A stretch of DNA of 64,000 nt from Rhodoplanes sp. Z2-YC6860 (GCF_001579845.1 NZ_CP007440.1:4796029-4860028), one strand, 5' to 3'; numbered from the stretch's first letter, positions 47,113-55,803 are shown. Notes: generated by a model from the letters alone, not told the origin. Translations and numbers: made by a program.

Positions 47113-48090
47113 ATGATGGCAGTCCGGATTTCGGCAGCTCTATTGGCTGTGCTTGTCACGCTTGGTGCAGCGAGTGCACCTTCACAAGCTCAGTCCCAGA
47201 ACTGGCCGACGCGACCGGTGAAATTCATCGTGCCATTCGGTCCGGGCGCCGCGGCTGACATCGGCGCGCGGCTGTTTGCGGAGAAGCTGTCGCAGCGCTG
47301 GGGTCAGCCGGTCGTGATCGACAACCGCCCGGGCGGCGACAGCATCATCGCGATCTCGGCGTTTCTCGGCACCGACGACGACCATACGTTTCTCTACATG
47401 CCCTCGGGCAACTTCACGGTCCATCCGTTCGTTCACAGCAAATTGCCTTACGACCCGAAGGACCTCGTGCCGATCGCGCGCGCGTCCAACACCATCCTGG
47501 CGGTCGCACTCGCCAAGTCGTCGCCTTACACCAATGTCCGCGAGTTCACCGAAGCAGCGCGCGCTGCGCCTGGGAAATTCAACTCGGGTCTTGTTGCGGG
47601 CCTGACCGAATTCACCTTCTGGGCCTACACGTACGCCGAGAAGCTCAACATCGCGCAAGTGCCCTATCGCGACATCAACCAGGCGCCCACTGATTTGGCC
47701 GAAGGCCGCATCCAGGTGGCCATGGCGTCGCTCGCGATCCTGCAGCCGCAGTGGAAGGCCGACCGCATCAAGCTGATCGCGGTCAACAACAAGGAGCGCA
47801 CCGACTTGGTGCCGGGCGTGCCGACCGCACGCGAGCAAGGCTATCCGTCGCTGGTGTTCGAAGGCCTGCACGGTCTGATCGGCCGCACCACGACGCCCCG
47901 AGCGCTGAAGGAGAAGATCGCCGCCGACTTCAAGGAGGCCGCGGCCGACGGATCGATTGCGGCGCGGCTCGCCGCCACCGGCTCGGTGATCAACGTCGGC
48001 GGACCGGATGAATTTGCCGCCGACATCGAGGAGCAGCGGGCCGCGGTGGCGGCCACCGTCAAGGCGATCGACTTCAAGCCCAAAAACTAA
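47113..48090 (+). CDS. Tripartite tricarboxylate transporter receptor, Bug family
   Basis: This second Bug-type binding protein, 325 aa, has a signal peptide ending near SAPSQAQ and the core NWPTRPVKFIVPFGPGAAAD. The ligand-binding loop and C-terminal half (VPTAREQGYPSLVFEGLHGL) are intact. The double ATG at 47113 follows an AAAGGCGAGG site; the frame extends back to a TTG at 47083. It lies 66 bp behind the molybdenum hydroxylase gene and is probably co-transcribed. A shared bidirectional terminator separates it from the convergent rplA. Confidence 0.92.
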   Translation: MMAVRISAALLAVLVTLGAASAPSQAQSQNWPTRPVKFIVPFGPGAAADIGARLFAEKLSQRWGQPVVIDNRPGGDSIIAISAFLGTDDDHTFLYMPSGNFTVHPFVHSKLPYDPKDLVPIARASNTILAVALAKSSPYTNVREFTEAARAAPGKFNSGLVAGLTEFTFWAYTYAEKLNIAQVPYRDINQAPTDLAEGRIQVAMASLAILQPQWKADRIKLIAVNNKERTDLVPGVPTAREQGYPSLVFEGLHGLIGRTTTPRALKEKIAADFKEAAADGSIAARLAATGSVINVGGPDEFAADIEEQRAAVAATVKAIDFKPKN

Positions 48091-48121
48091 AAAACGGGCG
48101 CTGCCGAGGCAGCGCCCGTTT
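48088..48121 (-). terminator. Bidirectional terminator between rplA and the Bug gene
   Basis: AAACGGGCGCTGCC (48092-48105) and GGCAGCGCCCGTTT (48108-48121) form a 14-bp stem. The minus-strand 3' side continues in Ts (GTTTTTTAGTTTTT), so it ends rplKA transcription strongly. On the plus strand only three Ts follow, so it is weaker for the convergent Bug gene. Confidence 0.85.
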
Positions 48122-48146
48122 CACATTCAAGTCTCAGCGGCGCCGA

Positions 48147-48857
48147 TTACTTCTCGGCGGCGGCCGGCGCGAGCGTCGCCATATCCACCTTGATGCCCGG
48201 TCCCATCGTCGACGAGATCGAGACACGGTTGACGTAGTGGCCCTTGGCGCCCGACGGCTTCGCCTTGTTCACGGCGTCGGTGAAGGCGCGGATGTTCTCG
48301 ACGAGCTTGTCGGCGGCAAACGACGCCTTGCCGACGCCGGCCTGCAGGATGCCGGCAGCCTCGACGCGGAACTCGACCGAGCCGCCCTTGGCGCCCTTCA
48401 CGGCGTTGGTGACGTCCATGGTGACGGTGCCGACGCGCGGGTTCGGCATCATGCCGCGCGGGCCGAGCACCTTACCGAGACGGCCGACCAGACCCATCAT
48501 GTCCGGCGTGGCGATGCAGCGATCGAACTCGATCGTACCGCCGTTGACCTTCTCGAACAGGTCCTCCGCGCCGACCACGTCGGCGCCGGCAGCCTTCGCC
48601 TCGTCGGCCTTGGGGCCGCGGGCGAACACGCCGACGCGAACCGTGCGGCCCGTGCCGTTCGGCAGTGTGACCACACCGCGGACCATCTGGTCCGCATGCT
48701 TGGGGTCGACGCCGAGGTTCATCGCGATCTCGATGGTCTCGTCGAACTTCGCCTTGGCCCGATCCTTGATCATCTTGACCGCTTCTTCGAGCGGATAGGC
48801 CTTGGCGGGGTCGACGCCCTCGCGGATCTTCGTTGTGCGCTTTCCGATGTTTGCCAT
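48147..48857 (-). CDS. rplA: 50S ribosomal protein L1
   Basis: Complete 236-aa L1, the mobile stalk protein at the E site and, in many bacteria, repressor of rplKA translation. It opens [20 protein letters not shown] and contains [20 protein letters not shown]. The C-terminus is a few residues longer than usual ([12 protein letters not shown]). It follows rplK by 5 bp and is the last gene of the secE-nusG-rplK-rplA unit, ending at a terminator. Confidence 0.98.
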   Translation of the reverse strand: MANIGKRTTKIREGVDPAKAYPLEEAVKMIKDRAKAKFDETIEIAMNLGVDPKHADQMVRGVVTLPNGTGRTVRVGVFARGPKADEAKAAGADVVGAEDLFEKVNGGTIEFDRCIATPDMMGLVGRLGKVLGPRGMMPNPRVGTVTMDVTNAVKGAKGGSVEFRVEAAGILQAGVGKASFAADKLVENIRAFTDAVNKAKPSGAKGHYVNRVSISSTMGPGIKVDMATLAPAAAEK

Positions 48858-48862
48858 GACCG

Positions 48863-49291
48863 TTATCCCTTCACCTGCAGGCCCATCGAGCGGGCTGAAC
48901 CCTCGACCATCTTCATGGCCGCCTCGACGGTGTGGCAGTTCAGGTCCTTCATCTTCGCTTCCGCGATCTCCTTGACCTGAGCCTTGGTCACGGAGCCGGC
49001 GCTGTCGCGGCCGGGGGTCTTCGAGCCGCTCTCGATCTTTGCCGCCTTCTTGAGGAAGTGCGACATCGGCGGGGTCTTGAGCTCGAAGGTGAAGGGACGG
49101 TCGGCGTAGATGGTGATGACGACCGGGATCGGTGCGCCCTTTTCGAGTTTCTGCGTCTGCGCGTTGAACGCCTTGCAGAACTCCATGATGTTGAGACCGC
49201 GCTGACCGAGCGCGGGACCGATCGGCGGCGCGGGATTCGCGGCGCCGGCCGGCACCTGCAACTTCAGGAAGCCGGTGACTTTCTTTGCCAT
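48863..49291 (-). CDS. rplK: 50S ribosomal protein L11
   Basis: Complete 142-aa L11 at the GTPase-associated centre, needed for the stringent response through RelA and the target of thiostrepton. It reads [20 protein letters not shown] with the conserved Pro-rich helix, and ends [11 protein letters not shown]. It starts 139 bp after nusG, where a promoter or L1 target might lie; I could not identify either. Confidence 0.98.
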   Translation of the reverse strand: MAKKVTGFLKLQVPAGAANPAPPIGPALGQRGLNIMEFCKAFNAQTQKLEKGAPIPVVITIYADRPFTFELKTPPMSHFLKKAAKIESGSKTPGRDSAGSVTKAQVKEIAEAKMKDLNCHTVEAAMKMVEGSARSMGLQVKG

Positions 49292-49430
49292 AGCTGACTT
49301 CTCCTACCTTTTGGCCATGAGTGGCCGGGTCAGGAGCCGTGGTGCGGATCTAGACGGTTGGCAGCCGCCGCACCTCCCACGTCTCTCAGTTTCGGAACCG
49401 GCGAAAGCCAGCCCCGTCTTCACACAGGTC

Positions 49431-49961
49431 TTATACCTTCTCGACCTGCGTAAACTCCAATTCCACGGGCGTGGCGCGGCCGAAGATCGACACCGCGACC
49501 TTGACGCGCGAACGGCCCTCGTCGACCTCTTCGACCGTGCCGTTGAACGACGCGAATGGGCCGTCCGACACGCGGACCTGCTCGCCCACCTCAAAGGAAA
49601 TCGACGGCTTCGGCCGGTCGACGCCCTCTTGCACCTGCTGCAGGATGCGCAACGCCTCGGCCTCGGAGATGGGCATCGGCTTGTTGTCGGCGCCGAGGAA
49701 GCCCGTGACCTTCGGCGTGTTCTTGATCAGATGAAACGCTTCGTCGGTGAGGTCCATTTTCACGAGCACATAGCCCGGGAAGAACTTGCGCTCGGTGTCG
49801 ACCTTGCGGCCGCGGCGCACCTCGGTGACCTTTTCCTTGGGCACCATGATCTCATCGAACAGTTCGCCGAGGTTGCGCTGCTTGGCCTGCTCGCGGATCG
49901 ACTCCGCGACCTTGTTCTCGAAGTTCGAGTAAGCGTGAACGATGTACCAGCGTTTTGCCAT
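49431..49961 (-). CDS. nusG: Transcription termination/antitermination protein NusG
   Basis: Complete 176-aa NusG, which couples RNA polymerase to the ribosome and to Rho. The NGN domain (MAKRWYIVHAYSNFENKVAE; PGYVLVKMDLTDEAFHLIKN) and the C-terminal KOW domain (GEQVRVSDGPFASFNGTVEE) are both intact. It follows secE by 8 bp. Confidence 0.98.
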   Translation of the reverse strand: MAKRWYIVHAYSNFENKVAESIREQAKQRNLGELFDEIMVPKEKVTEVRRGRKVDTERKFFPGYVLVKMDLTDEAFHLIKNTPKVTGFLGADNKPMPISEAEALRILQQVQEGVDRPKPSISFEVGEQVRVSDGPFASFNGTVEEVDEGRSRVKVAVSIFGRATPVELEFTQVEKV

Positions 49962-49969
49962 GATGGCTG

Positions 49970-50167
49970 TCAGGTCTGAATCTGAAGGATGAAGGTGATG
50001 AGGAGGCGGATGATCTGGTCGGCCACGGTGAACAGAATGGACGCGACCGCCACCATGACGAACACCATGATGGTGGTGATCACGGTCTCTTTGCGGGTCG
50101 GCCAGGTGACCTTATCGGTCTCCGAACGGACCTCTTGCAGGAACTTGAACGGGCTGATCTTGGCCAT
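49970..50167 (-). CDS. secE: Protein translocase subunit SecE
   Basis: 65-aa short-form SecE with a single membrane segment (TTIMVFVMVAVASILFTVAD, residues 31-50) and an amphipathic N-terminal helix (FKFLQEVRSETDKVTWPTRK). It stabilises SecY. The start is the ATG at 50167; the frame runs open upstream to 50332 but without family similarity. It opens the secE-nusG-rplK-rplA unit. Confidence 0.96.
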   Translation of the reverse strand: MAKISPFKFLQEVRSETDKVTWPTRKETVITTIMVFVMVAVASILFTVADQIIRLLITFILQIQT

Positions 50168-50551
50168 CGGATTAAACTGAACCGCTTTCGGGCAGACTGA
50201 TTTCGGGCACGTCAAAGCAACTCGGCAACGCAGATAGGAGCCCAAGCCCCACCTTTCAGGAGGAGACCGGAGCGCAAAGCGCGATCCTTTTTGGGAGCAG
50301 GTTCGCCGCGGAAGTCCGTCGCCGGGCCGCAAAGCGATGCGGCTTCCTATAGCGGTTGCATCGCCGCGTCAAGCCGGCCCAGCATTTATCAGAATGACCA
50401 AAGACTTAGGAAGGCTTTCGGAACTGACATGCAAGACTCTTAAAGAAGCAGCTTGGTCGGAAATGGTCAGCCTGATGAGCGGAGCGGACCGCCGCGCTCA
50501 TCTTGTCGAATTGTCCGATCTGAATGGCTCGCACCGCGCGGACGGCGCCGC
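50168..50551. other. Gene-free region upstream of secE
   Basis: This stretch of 384 nt lies between secE and the next minus-strand gene. It holds the candidate secE promoter at 50346-50372. Apart from that I recognised no gene, repeat or RNA. In related bacteria tRNA-Trp sits near here, but in this window it is 13.5 kb away. Confidence 0.6.
50346..50372 (-). promoter_or_regulatory. Candidate secE promoter
   Basis: On the minus strand TTGACG (50367-50372) is followed after 15 nt by TATAGG (50346-50351). Both boxes match well, but the spacing is short. A start near 50340 would give a leader of about 170 nt. Confidence 0.4.
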
Positions 50552-50932
50552 CTACAGCGCCTCGCCGGCCGGGCCCTTGCATGCCCCGTCGGGGCCCTGC
50601 CGCCCGGCATCACCCTGATCCGGACCGTCCCCGCCAAGCTGCAAGGCCTGCAGGGTATCGGCGTCAACGATCATCGAGACGCCCTGCCCGTCAGGCTTTT
50701 TTGCAAGCACCACAAACATACGCGGCACGACCTGGACGTCCTTGAAGCCTCCCTCCTCGACCTTCCTCTTCAGTTCCTCGGTGCTCTTGGCCGAGGACGA
50801 CGGCGCATTCAGACCGGTCGGTGGCTGGGGGCTCGCCGCATCAGGCGGCTCGCCCCGCGCGGATGCGAATTGCGCGGCAACGAGCACCACTGCGGCGGTT
50901 GCAACGGTGGCGGTTGCAATGGTGAAACGCAT
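50552..50932 (-). CDS. Secreted PepSY-like small protein
   Basis: This 126-aa protein has an N-terminal signal peptide (MRFTIATATVATAAVVLVAA, cleaved near ASARG) and a Pro/Ser-rich linker. A short conserved region follows (EELKRKVEEGGFKDVQVVPR; then VSMIVDADTLQALQLG), resembling the PepSY-like helix-strand unit of small Rhizobiales exported proteins. The C-terminal 25 residues are Gly/Asp-rich and look disordered. The ATG at 50932 has an AAAGGA site; an upstream in-frame start at 51091 is not supported. Function unknown. Confidence 0.7.
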   Translation of the reverse strand: MRFTIATATVATAAVVLVAAQFASARGEPPDAASPQPPTGLNAPSSSAKSTEELKRKVEEGGFKDVQVVPRMFVVLAKKPDGQGVSMIVDADTLQALQLGGDGPDQGDAGRQGPDGACKGPAGEAL

Positions 50933-51177
50933 CAGCTGTCCTTTCACGTTGGCTGACCGTGAACGGCTGACGATGTCTATCGTTCCTGCCGAAAATTCCG
51001 GCGGACCGCGGACCATCGGATCGCCACGGCTGCCCCCGCCCCTCAATGTTGTGCGTCGGACATGGGGCGGCCATCCTCCCAAAACGATCACGACATGTGT
51101 CTTCCGAGCGAACGATTTGTTCGGTATTCTTGGATGTCGGCGGGGACTACCTGTAGACTTTTTCTTGGAGAGGCAAC

Positions 51178-51384
51178 GTGGCGACTGGCACTGTGAAGTG
51201 GTTCAACGCAACCAAAGGCTATGGCTTCATTCAGCCGCAAGGCGGAGGCCCGGACGTGTTCGTGCATATCTCGGCGGTCGAGCGCGCCGGACTGCAAGGG
51301 CTCAATGAAGGACAGAAAGTTGATTACGAGCTGACGACCGGCCGCAACGGCAAGGTGTCGGCGGAGAATCTGAAGACGAAGTGA
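51178..51384 (+). CDS. cspA: Cold-shock protein (CspA family)
   Basis: This 68-aa single-stranded nucleic-acid chaperone has RNP1 KGYGFIQP (about residues 13-20) and RNP2 VFVHIS (about 29-34) in one OB fold. It starts at a GTG behind TTGGAGAG. Its length is typical. It is followed directly by a terminator, so it is a single-gene unit. Whether cold induces it cannot be judged from the sequence. Confidence 0.96.
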   Translation: MATGTVKWFNATKGYGFIQPQGGGPDVFVHISAVERAGLQGLNEGQKVDYELTTGRNGKVSAENLKTK

Positions 51385-51410
51385 TCGCTTCGTCTGGACT
51401 GCAAACTTTA

Positions 51411-51436
51411 AGCCCCGCGCGAGCGGGGCTTTTTTG
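51411..51436 (+). terminator. Intrinsic terminator of cspA
   Basis: AGCCCCGC and GCGGGGCT form an 8-bp stem with a 4-nt loop, followed by TTTTTG. It lies 27 nt past the stop codon. Confidence 0.92.
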
Positions 51437-51498
51437 TTGGGCGGATCAACTTCGCAGATTCTGCCCGCCGGCACCGCGCCGGCCTACCGCAGCGACGC

Positions 51499-51547
51499 TT
51501 GACAGAAATCGTAAGCTTGCTTACGGTATTTCATAAGCTTGCTTATG
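51499..51547 (+). promoter_or_regulatory. MarR promoter with two palindromic operators
   Basis: TTGACA at 51499-51504 is followed after 17 nt by TACGGT. Overlapping this are two 16-bp palindromes: CGTAAGCTTGCTTACG (51510-51525) and CATAAGCTTGCTTATG (51532-51547), 22 nt centre to centre (two helical turns). They share the core TAAGCTTGCTTA. A MarR dimer on each would block transcription. Confidence 0.7.
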
Positions 51548-51674
51548 TTACGTAGGCTAACCATCTGGCCGCCTTCGCCCTTGCCCTCCGATGGCGATGG
51601 CCGGCACCCGGGAGAGCCGCTCGAAGTCCTCCGCGTGGCGGCTCTCCCTTATCGACTGGCAAGGCAAACACGCG

Positions 51675-52130
51675 ATGGCGGCCGCTGATCTCGATAACGA
51701 TCCGCTGATTTTGCTTTATGACGTGGCGCGCCACATGCGCACTTGCGCCGACCAGATGGCGCAAGCGCATGGTTTGACCCGGGCACAGATCATCATTCTG
51801 GCGCGGCTGGAGCAGCAGCCGGATGTATCCCAGAACGAGCTCGCGGCCTGTGCCGAGGTGGCGCCGATCACGATCGCGCGCCTGATCGACCGTCTCGAGG
51901 AGCTAAGCTTGGTCAAGCGCTGCCCCGATCCCGAAGACCGGCGCATCTGGCGCCTGCGCTTGACGCCGGCCGCGGCGCCGATCCTGCGCGAGATCAAGAG
52001 CCTTCGCACCAAGCTTCGCGGCGTCATGACCAAGGGGATCGATCCTGCAATTCTGGAAGCCATGACAACCGGGCTGCGGCAGATAAAGGAAAACGTCACC
52101 AGCCGGCGTTTCGCCAAGGCATCCGCATAA
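51675..52130 (+). CDS. MarR-family transcriptional regulator
   Basis: This 151-aa MarR-type repressor has a winged helix (HGLTRAQIIILARLEQQPDV; recognition helix EVAPITIARLIDRLEELSLV) and a wing (RCPDPEDRRIWRLRLT), with N- and C-terminal dimerisation helices. I prefer the ATG at 51675; an ATG at 51591 would add 28 residues without family similarity. It is 13 bp upstream of a lipoprotein hydrolase gene, so it probably regulates itself and that gene through the palindromes at 51510-51547. Its ligand is unknown. Confidence 0.9.
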   Translation: MAAADLDNDPLILLYDVARHMRTCADQMAQAHGLTRAQIIILARLEQQPDVSQNELAACAEVAPITIARLIDRLEELSLVKRCPDPEDRRIWRLRLTPAAAPILREIKSLRTKLRGVMTKGIDPAILEAMTTGLRQIKENVTSRRFAKASA

Positions 52131-52142
52131 AGGGGCATCGGG

Positions 52143-53261
52143 ATGCGCAACATGGACCAGCTCAAGCGCGCCGGCCGGGCTGTCGTTGTCCTGCTGCTGA
52201 TGATGCTGGCCGGCTGCGCCACGCGACCCGGACCAGAGGTGCTGAACCCGACAGCGGCGTTGGTTCCCGGCGCCAGAGTCGTCACCGCTTATGTGGCAAC
52301 AACACGTGAGCGCGAGATCGCGGGCAGCAACGTCTACAACAACAATCGCTCCGGCAAGTCCAACTATGCGGCGTTCAAGATTTCAATTCCGCCCGGTCAC
52401 AAAGTTGGGCAGATCGAATGGCCGTCGGGAACGCCGGATCCCGCCGTCGATTTTGTCACCGCGCAGCAGGAGGTGCTCGACCGGAAAACCTTCGAGCAGC
52501 GCCTGTCATCCGGGCGCAAAGACCGGAGAACTGCCGTCTTCGTGCATGGCTTCAACACCAATTTCCAGGAAGCGCTGTTTCGTCTCGCGCAAATGACAGC
52601 CGATTCCGATCTAGGGGCGCAGCCGATCCTGTTTGCTTGGCCGTCGGAAGCGACTGTAACCGGTTACGTCGCCGACAAGGACGCGGTCACCTCATCGCGC
52701 GACCAGTTGGCCGAATTGCTGTCGATGCTGGCGCGCAAACCGGGGGCTGGCGAAGTTGTGGTCATCGGACACAGCATGGGCTCCTGGCTCGTTATGGAGG
52801 CGTTGCGCCAGCTGGGCCTCTCCGGTCAAAACGCAGTCGTTGGCCGCTTGAGTGTCGTTCTGGCCGCGCCCGACATCGACGTCGACGTGTTCCGCTCGCA
52901 AATGAAAGTCGTTGGGCCGCTCTCGCCGCCCATGACGCTGCTCGTCTCGCGCGACGACAAAGCTCTCGCGCTGTCCGGACGCATTGCCGGAGAGCGGCCG
53001 AGGGTTGGCGCTCTCGACGTCGACGATCCACGGGTCCAAGAGGCGGCGCTGAGCGCCAAGGTTCAAATCGTCGATATCTCGAACGTTGCGGCGACGGACC
53101 GGTTCAACCACGACCGCTATACGAATCTGGCCGCGCTTTATCCGCGTCTGGCGACGAGCCCGGGTCTGCATCGCTCCGGCGTGTTCGTTCTGGACACTGT
53201 AGGCGCGACGCTTGTCAGGCCGTTCCAACTCATTGGAAACGCGCTGCCCGCAGAAAGATAA
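52143..53261 (+). CDS. Lipoprotein alpha/beta hydrolase (DUF900-like)
   Basis: This 372-aa protein has a lipoprotein signal (LLLMMLAGC, modified Cys25) and an alpha/beta hydrolase domain of the DUF900 type, with FVHGFNTNFQEALFRLAQ at about residues 133-150 and the nucleophile elbow GHSMGS (Ser211). A following Asp (APDIDVDVF) and a His near the end (FNHDRYTNLAALYPRL) could complete the triad. It should be anchored in a membrane, facing the periplasm. The substrate is unknown; the family includes esterase-like proteins. It follows the MarR gene by 12 bp. Confidence 0.88.
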   Translation: MRNMDQLKRAGRAVVVLLLMMLAGCATRPGPEVLNPTAALVPGARVVTAYVATTREREIAGSNVYNNNRSGKSNYAAFKISIPPGHKVGQIEWPSGTPDPAVDFVTAQQEVLDRKTFEQRLSSGRKDRRTAVFVHGFNTNFQEALFRLAQMTADSDLGAQPILFAWPSEATVTGYVADKDAVTSSRDQLAELLSMLARKPGAGEVVVIGHSMGSWLVMEALRQLGLSGQNAVVGRLSVVLAAPDIDVDVFRSQMKVVGPLSPPMTLLVSRDDKALALSGRIAGERPRVGALDVDDPRVQEAALSAKVQIVDISNVAATDRFNHDRYTNLAALYPRLATSPGLHRSGVFVLDTVGATLVRPFQLIGNALPAER

Positions 53262-53287
53262 AGCCAATAAGTGTGTCGGACGCTTGA

Positions 53288-53458
53288 ATGCTGGAAAGCC
53301 CCGAACCATCGATCGATGAACTGCTGACTGATCCCCTCATCCGCGCCTTGATGGCTGCGGATGGTGTGGACCCCGATGAATTGCGGGCATTGCTGTATTC
53401 GGCCGCGGAACGTGTCCGAGCGTGCGCCATCAAACCGGACAGCAGTCCGCCTAAGTAG
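53288..53458 (+). CDS. Small conserved-looking protein, 56 aa
   Basis: This 56-aa open frame reads MLESPEPSIDELLTDPLIRA and continues with ADGVDPDELRALLYSAAERV. It is a helix-rich, acidic small protein of a type I recall in Bradyrhizobium-like genomes. It begins 26 bp past the hydrolase gene with a weak GGACG site. No function is known. Confidence 0.6.
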   Translation: MLESPEPSIDELLTDPLIRALMAADGVDPDELRALLYSAAERVRACAIKPDSSPPK

Positions 53459-53604
53459 TCCTCCGAATTATGCGAGGTGCACCGCGCGGGTAAACAGACA
53501 CCGCGCTTTCCGGCTGTAATCCGGGGGGTGATGCCGAGGGCGCGGTCCCGACCGGGAAACTGGTCGGGACCTGCAGGCGCCGCGACTGCGCGCAGTTGCG
53601 GCGC

Positions 53605-55446
53605 TCACTGCTTTTCGGCCTCCAGACGCAGCGCTGCGAGTTCCGCCTCGCTGCGCATGGTCATGACGGCGACCTTCCGCGCCCTGAAATAGGGCAGCAC
53701 CACTTGCGTCGGCATACCGTCGCGCTCAAGCAGCGAGACATAACGCGGCTCGGCGCCGCGCGTCGGCAGATCGAACGCCGTCCAGACTTGGGTCTGCGGA
53801 TCGTAGCGCATCACGCGGTCGCCGCCCCAGATGTTGGTCCACGGCCGGTGCTGCTTGTCGACATGCACGTGATACGGCTGCTGCTTGCTCGGCAGCGGCA
53901 CGTAGGTCGTCTCGTTGGTCTTGGTGTTGATGCGCGCGAGGTTCGCGCCCCACGAATTGCCAACCCACAGCACGTCGGCCGCCTTGTCGGTGCCCATGCG
54001 GCGCGGCCCCTGCGCCCAGGGCAGCGGGCTGTTGAAGTCCGGCTGGTTGTAGGTCTCAAAGAACTTCTTCGCCTCGGGCGTCACGCGATCAAGCTCGGCC
54101 TTCACGGGTTCGAGCCGCACCTCCTCGGCCTTGCCGGTCGCCATATTGCCCTTGCCGATGATGTCGATCGACATCTCGGCCCACCAGCCATTGCCGTCGC
54201 GGTCCGCGGCGGCGCCGTAAGTCACACCGGTGCCGTTCGGTGTCTTGTAGGTGATCGACTTGAACTCGGTGAACTGGCCGGTGTCCGGATCGAAGCGCAA
54301 CGCGCCGTCCGGCGACGACGACCAGATCTTGCCTTTGCCGTCATAGTCCACCGTGGTGGCGCCTCCGGTCGGCGACATACCGGGCGGCGGGATGAACACT
54401 TCGAGATTTTCGGTCTTCGGATCCATGCGGCCGATGCCGCCGCGCCCCGGATTGACGTTGAACCAGAGGATGCCGTTCGGATCGCGCGTCATGCCGTGGG
54501 TCTGGGCCATGAGGCCCTGCGGACCCGGCACCGCGAACAGCTTGATCGCACCGGTCTTGGTGGAGATGCGGCCGATGGTGATCCGCCTGTTCGGAATGTT
54601 GCAGGTGAACCAGAGGTCGCCTTGGAAATCCATCCAGGCGTCGTGCACGCCCCAACCGGGAATGAGCACCGACGGCGTGCCGAGCGACCAGTCGCTGCCG
54701 TCGTTCTGCACGAAATTCGCGGGCAGCCCCTGATCGGCGTCGAGCGGGACGTCGTACTCCTTGTACATCACACGAGCGGCCTCGCCGGTGGCACGCGGCT
54801 CGAGTTTAACGTGCGTGCCATTCTCACCGGGTCCACGCGCCTTCGCGAGATAAGCCGCGAGCTCCTTCTGGTGATAGTCGAGAATGCCGGATGGCGGCCG
54901 GCTCGCGCCGACATAGGCGCCGTAGACGTTGACGTTCTTCATCAACTCGATGATGGCGGTCCAGCCGGCCTCATCGAAGCGATGCTGCAGCACGTAGCTC
55001 GCGGTGTGACAGGCGGTGCAGTTGTTGCGCACGATGGCCTTCATGCGCTTGTCCTGCTCGTTGTCCTCCGGGAGCGCTGCGAGCATCAGGTTGCCGGGAA
55101 GCTGCTTCCACACGTCTTCGGTGGGCTTCAGCGTGAAGTCGCGTTTCTTCGTTGCGCCCAGATCGACTTCGCCCCGATCGGAGGCGAACGCCAGCGCCTG
55201 CGCCCAGACCCGGTACCTGCCATCGGCAAGCGGCGGGAAGAAATAGCGGCCGGCTTCATCAGTGAGCACCGTGGTTGTGATGGTGCCGCCCTGGGGCTTT
55301 GCCGAAACCATGACGCCGCCCATCGCTGCGCCATCGGACGATTTGACGAGACCGCTCAAGATCGTATCCGCCGCAACGGCAGGAACAGCGCCGCCGAGCA
55401 GCGCGACGAATGAACTCGCGGCCAGCAACGATCGCATGCTGCGCAT
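53605..55446 (-). CDS. Heme c protein with beta-propeller (Vgb-like) domain
   Basis: This 613-aa secreted protein has a signal peptide (ending VPAVAADT), a carboxypeptidase-regulatory-like beta sandwich (about residues 28-108), a c-type heme site CTACH (143-147), and then a large seven-bladed propeller resembling streptogramin lyase (from about residue 230: GWGVHDAWMDFQGDLWFTCN; MTRDPNGILWFNVNPGRGGI). The ATG at 55446 has an AGGAGG site. It is the second gene of a unit with a small cytochrome c, 9 bp behind it. It is probably a periplasmic redox protein; the substrate is unknown. Confidence 0.87.
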   Translation of the reverse strand: MRSMRSLLAASSFVALLGGAVPAVAADTILSGLVKSSDGAAMGGVMVSAKPQGGTITTTVLTDEAGRYFFPPLADGRYRVWAQALAFASDRGEVDLGATKKRDFTLKPTEDVWKQLPGNLMLAALPEDNEQDKRMKAIVRNNCTACHTASYVLQHRFDEAGWTAIIELMKNVNVYGAYVGASRPPSGILDYHQKELAAYLAKARGPGENGTHVKLEPRATGEAARVMYKEYDVPLDADQGLPANFVQNDGSDWSLGTPSVLIPGWGVHDAWMDFQGDLWFTCNIPNRRITIGRISTKTGAIKLFAVPGPQGLMAQTHGMTRDPNGILWFNVNPGRGGIGRMDPKTENLEVFIPPPGMSPTGGATTVDYDGKGKIWSSSPDGALRFDPDTGQFTEFKSITYKTPNGTGVTYGAAADRDGNGWWAEMSIDIIGKGNMATGKAEEVRLEPVKAELDRVTPEAKKFFETYNQPDFNSPLPWAQGPRRMGTDKAADVLWVGNSWGANLARINTKTNETTYVPLPSKQQPYHVHVDKQHRPWTNIWGGDRVMRYDPQTQVWTAFDLPTRGAEPRYVSLLERDGMPTQVVLPYFRARKVAVMTMRSEAELAALRLEAEKQ

Positions 55447-55455
55447 GGATGCCTC

Positions 55456-55803
55456 CTAGGGCGATGGCGCCGGAATGGTCTTCAGATAAGCGACAATGGC
55501 GTCGATCTGCTGCGGTTGAAAATGATGCTTGAAGCCCGGCATGCGGGGCGTGCCGTTGCTGATCACCTCGCGCATCACGTCATCCTGACCGCCGAGCGAT
55601 TGGCGCGACAGCGCCGGCCCATAGAGCGGGCTGCTCAACTGCGGCTTGGTGTGACAGACGCGGCACGACTGATTGAACAGCCGCATGCCGGTGAGCTCTT
55701 TGTCGTTGAGCGACGCTTGCGTGGCGGCAGGCTGTGCTGAAACCGAAACCACCTGCGGCCCGAGCGCCAATAGCGCAAGAGCCATCCATTCCAGACGTTT
55801 CAT
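55456..55803 (-). CDS. Small cytochrome c
   Basis: This 115-aa cytochrome has a signal peptide (MKRLEWMALALLALGPQVVS) and one class I heme site CRVCH (about residues 48-52), with a Met (NGTPRMPGFKHHF) as the likely sixth ligand. It is the upstream partner of the heme-propeller protein. I take the ATG at 55803 (AGGGAGG site at 7 nt), with 55809 an alternative. Its end overlaps the next gene's ribosome-binding region. Confidence 0.92.
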   Translation of the reverse strand: MKRLEWMALALLALGPQVVSVSAQPAATQASLNDKELTGMRLFNQSCRVCHTKPQLSSPLYGPALSRQSLGGQDDVMREVISNGTPRMPGFKHHFQPQQIDAIVAYLKTIPAPSP

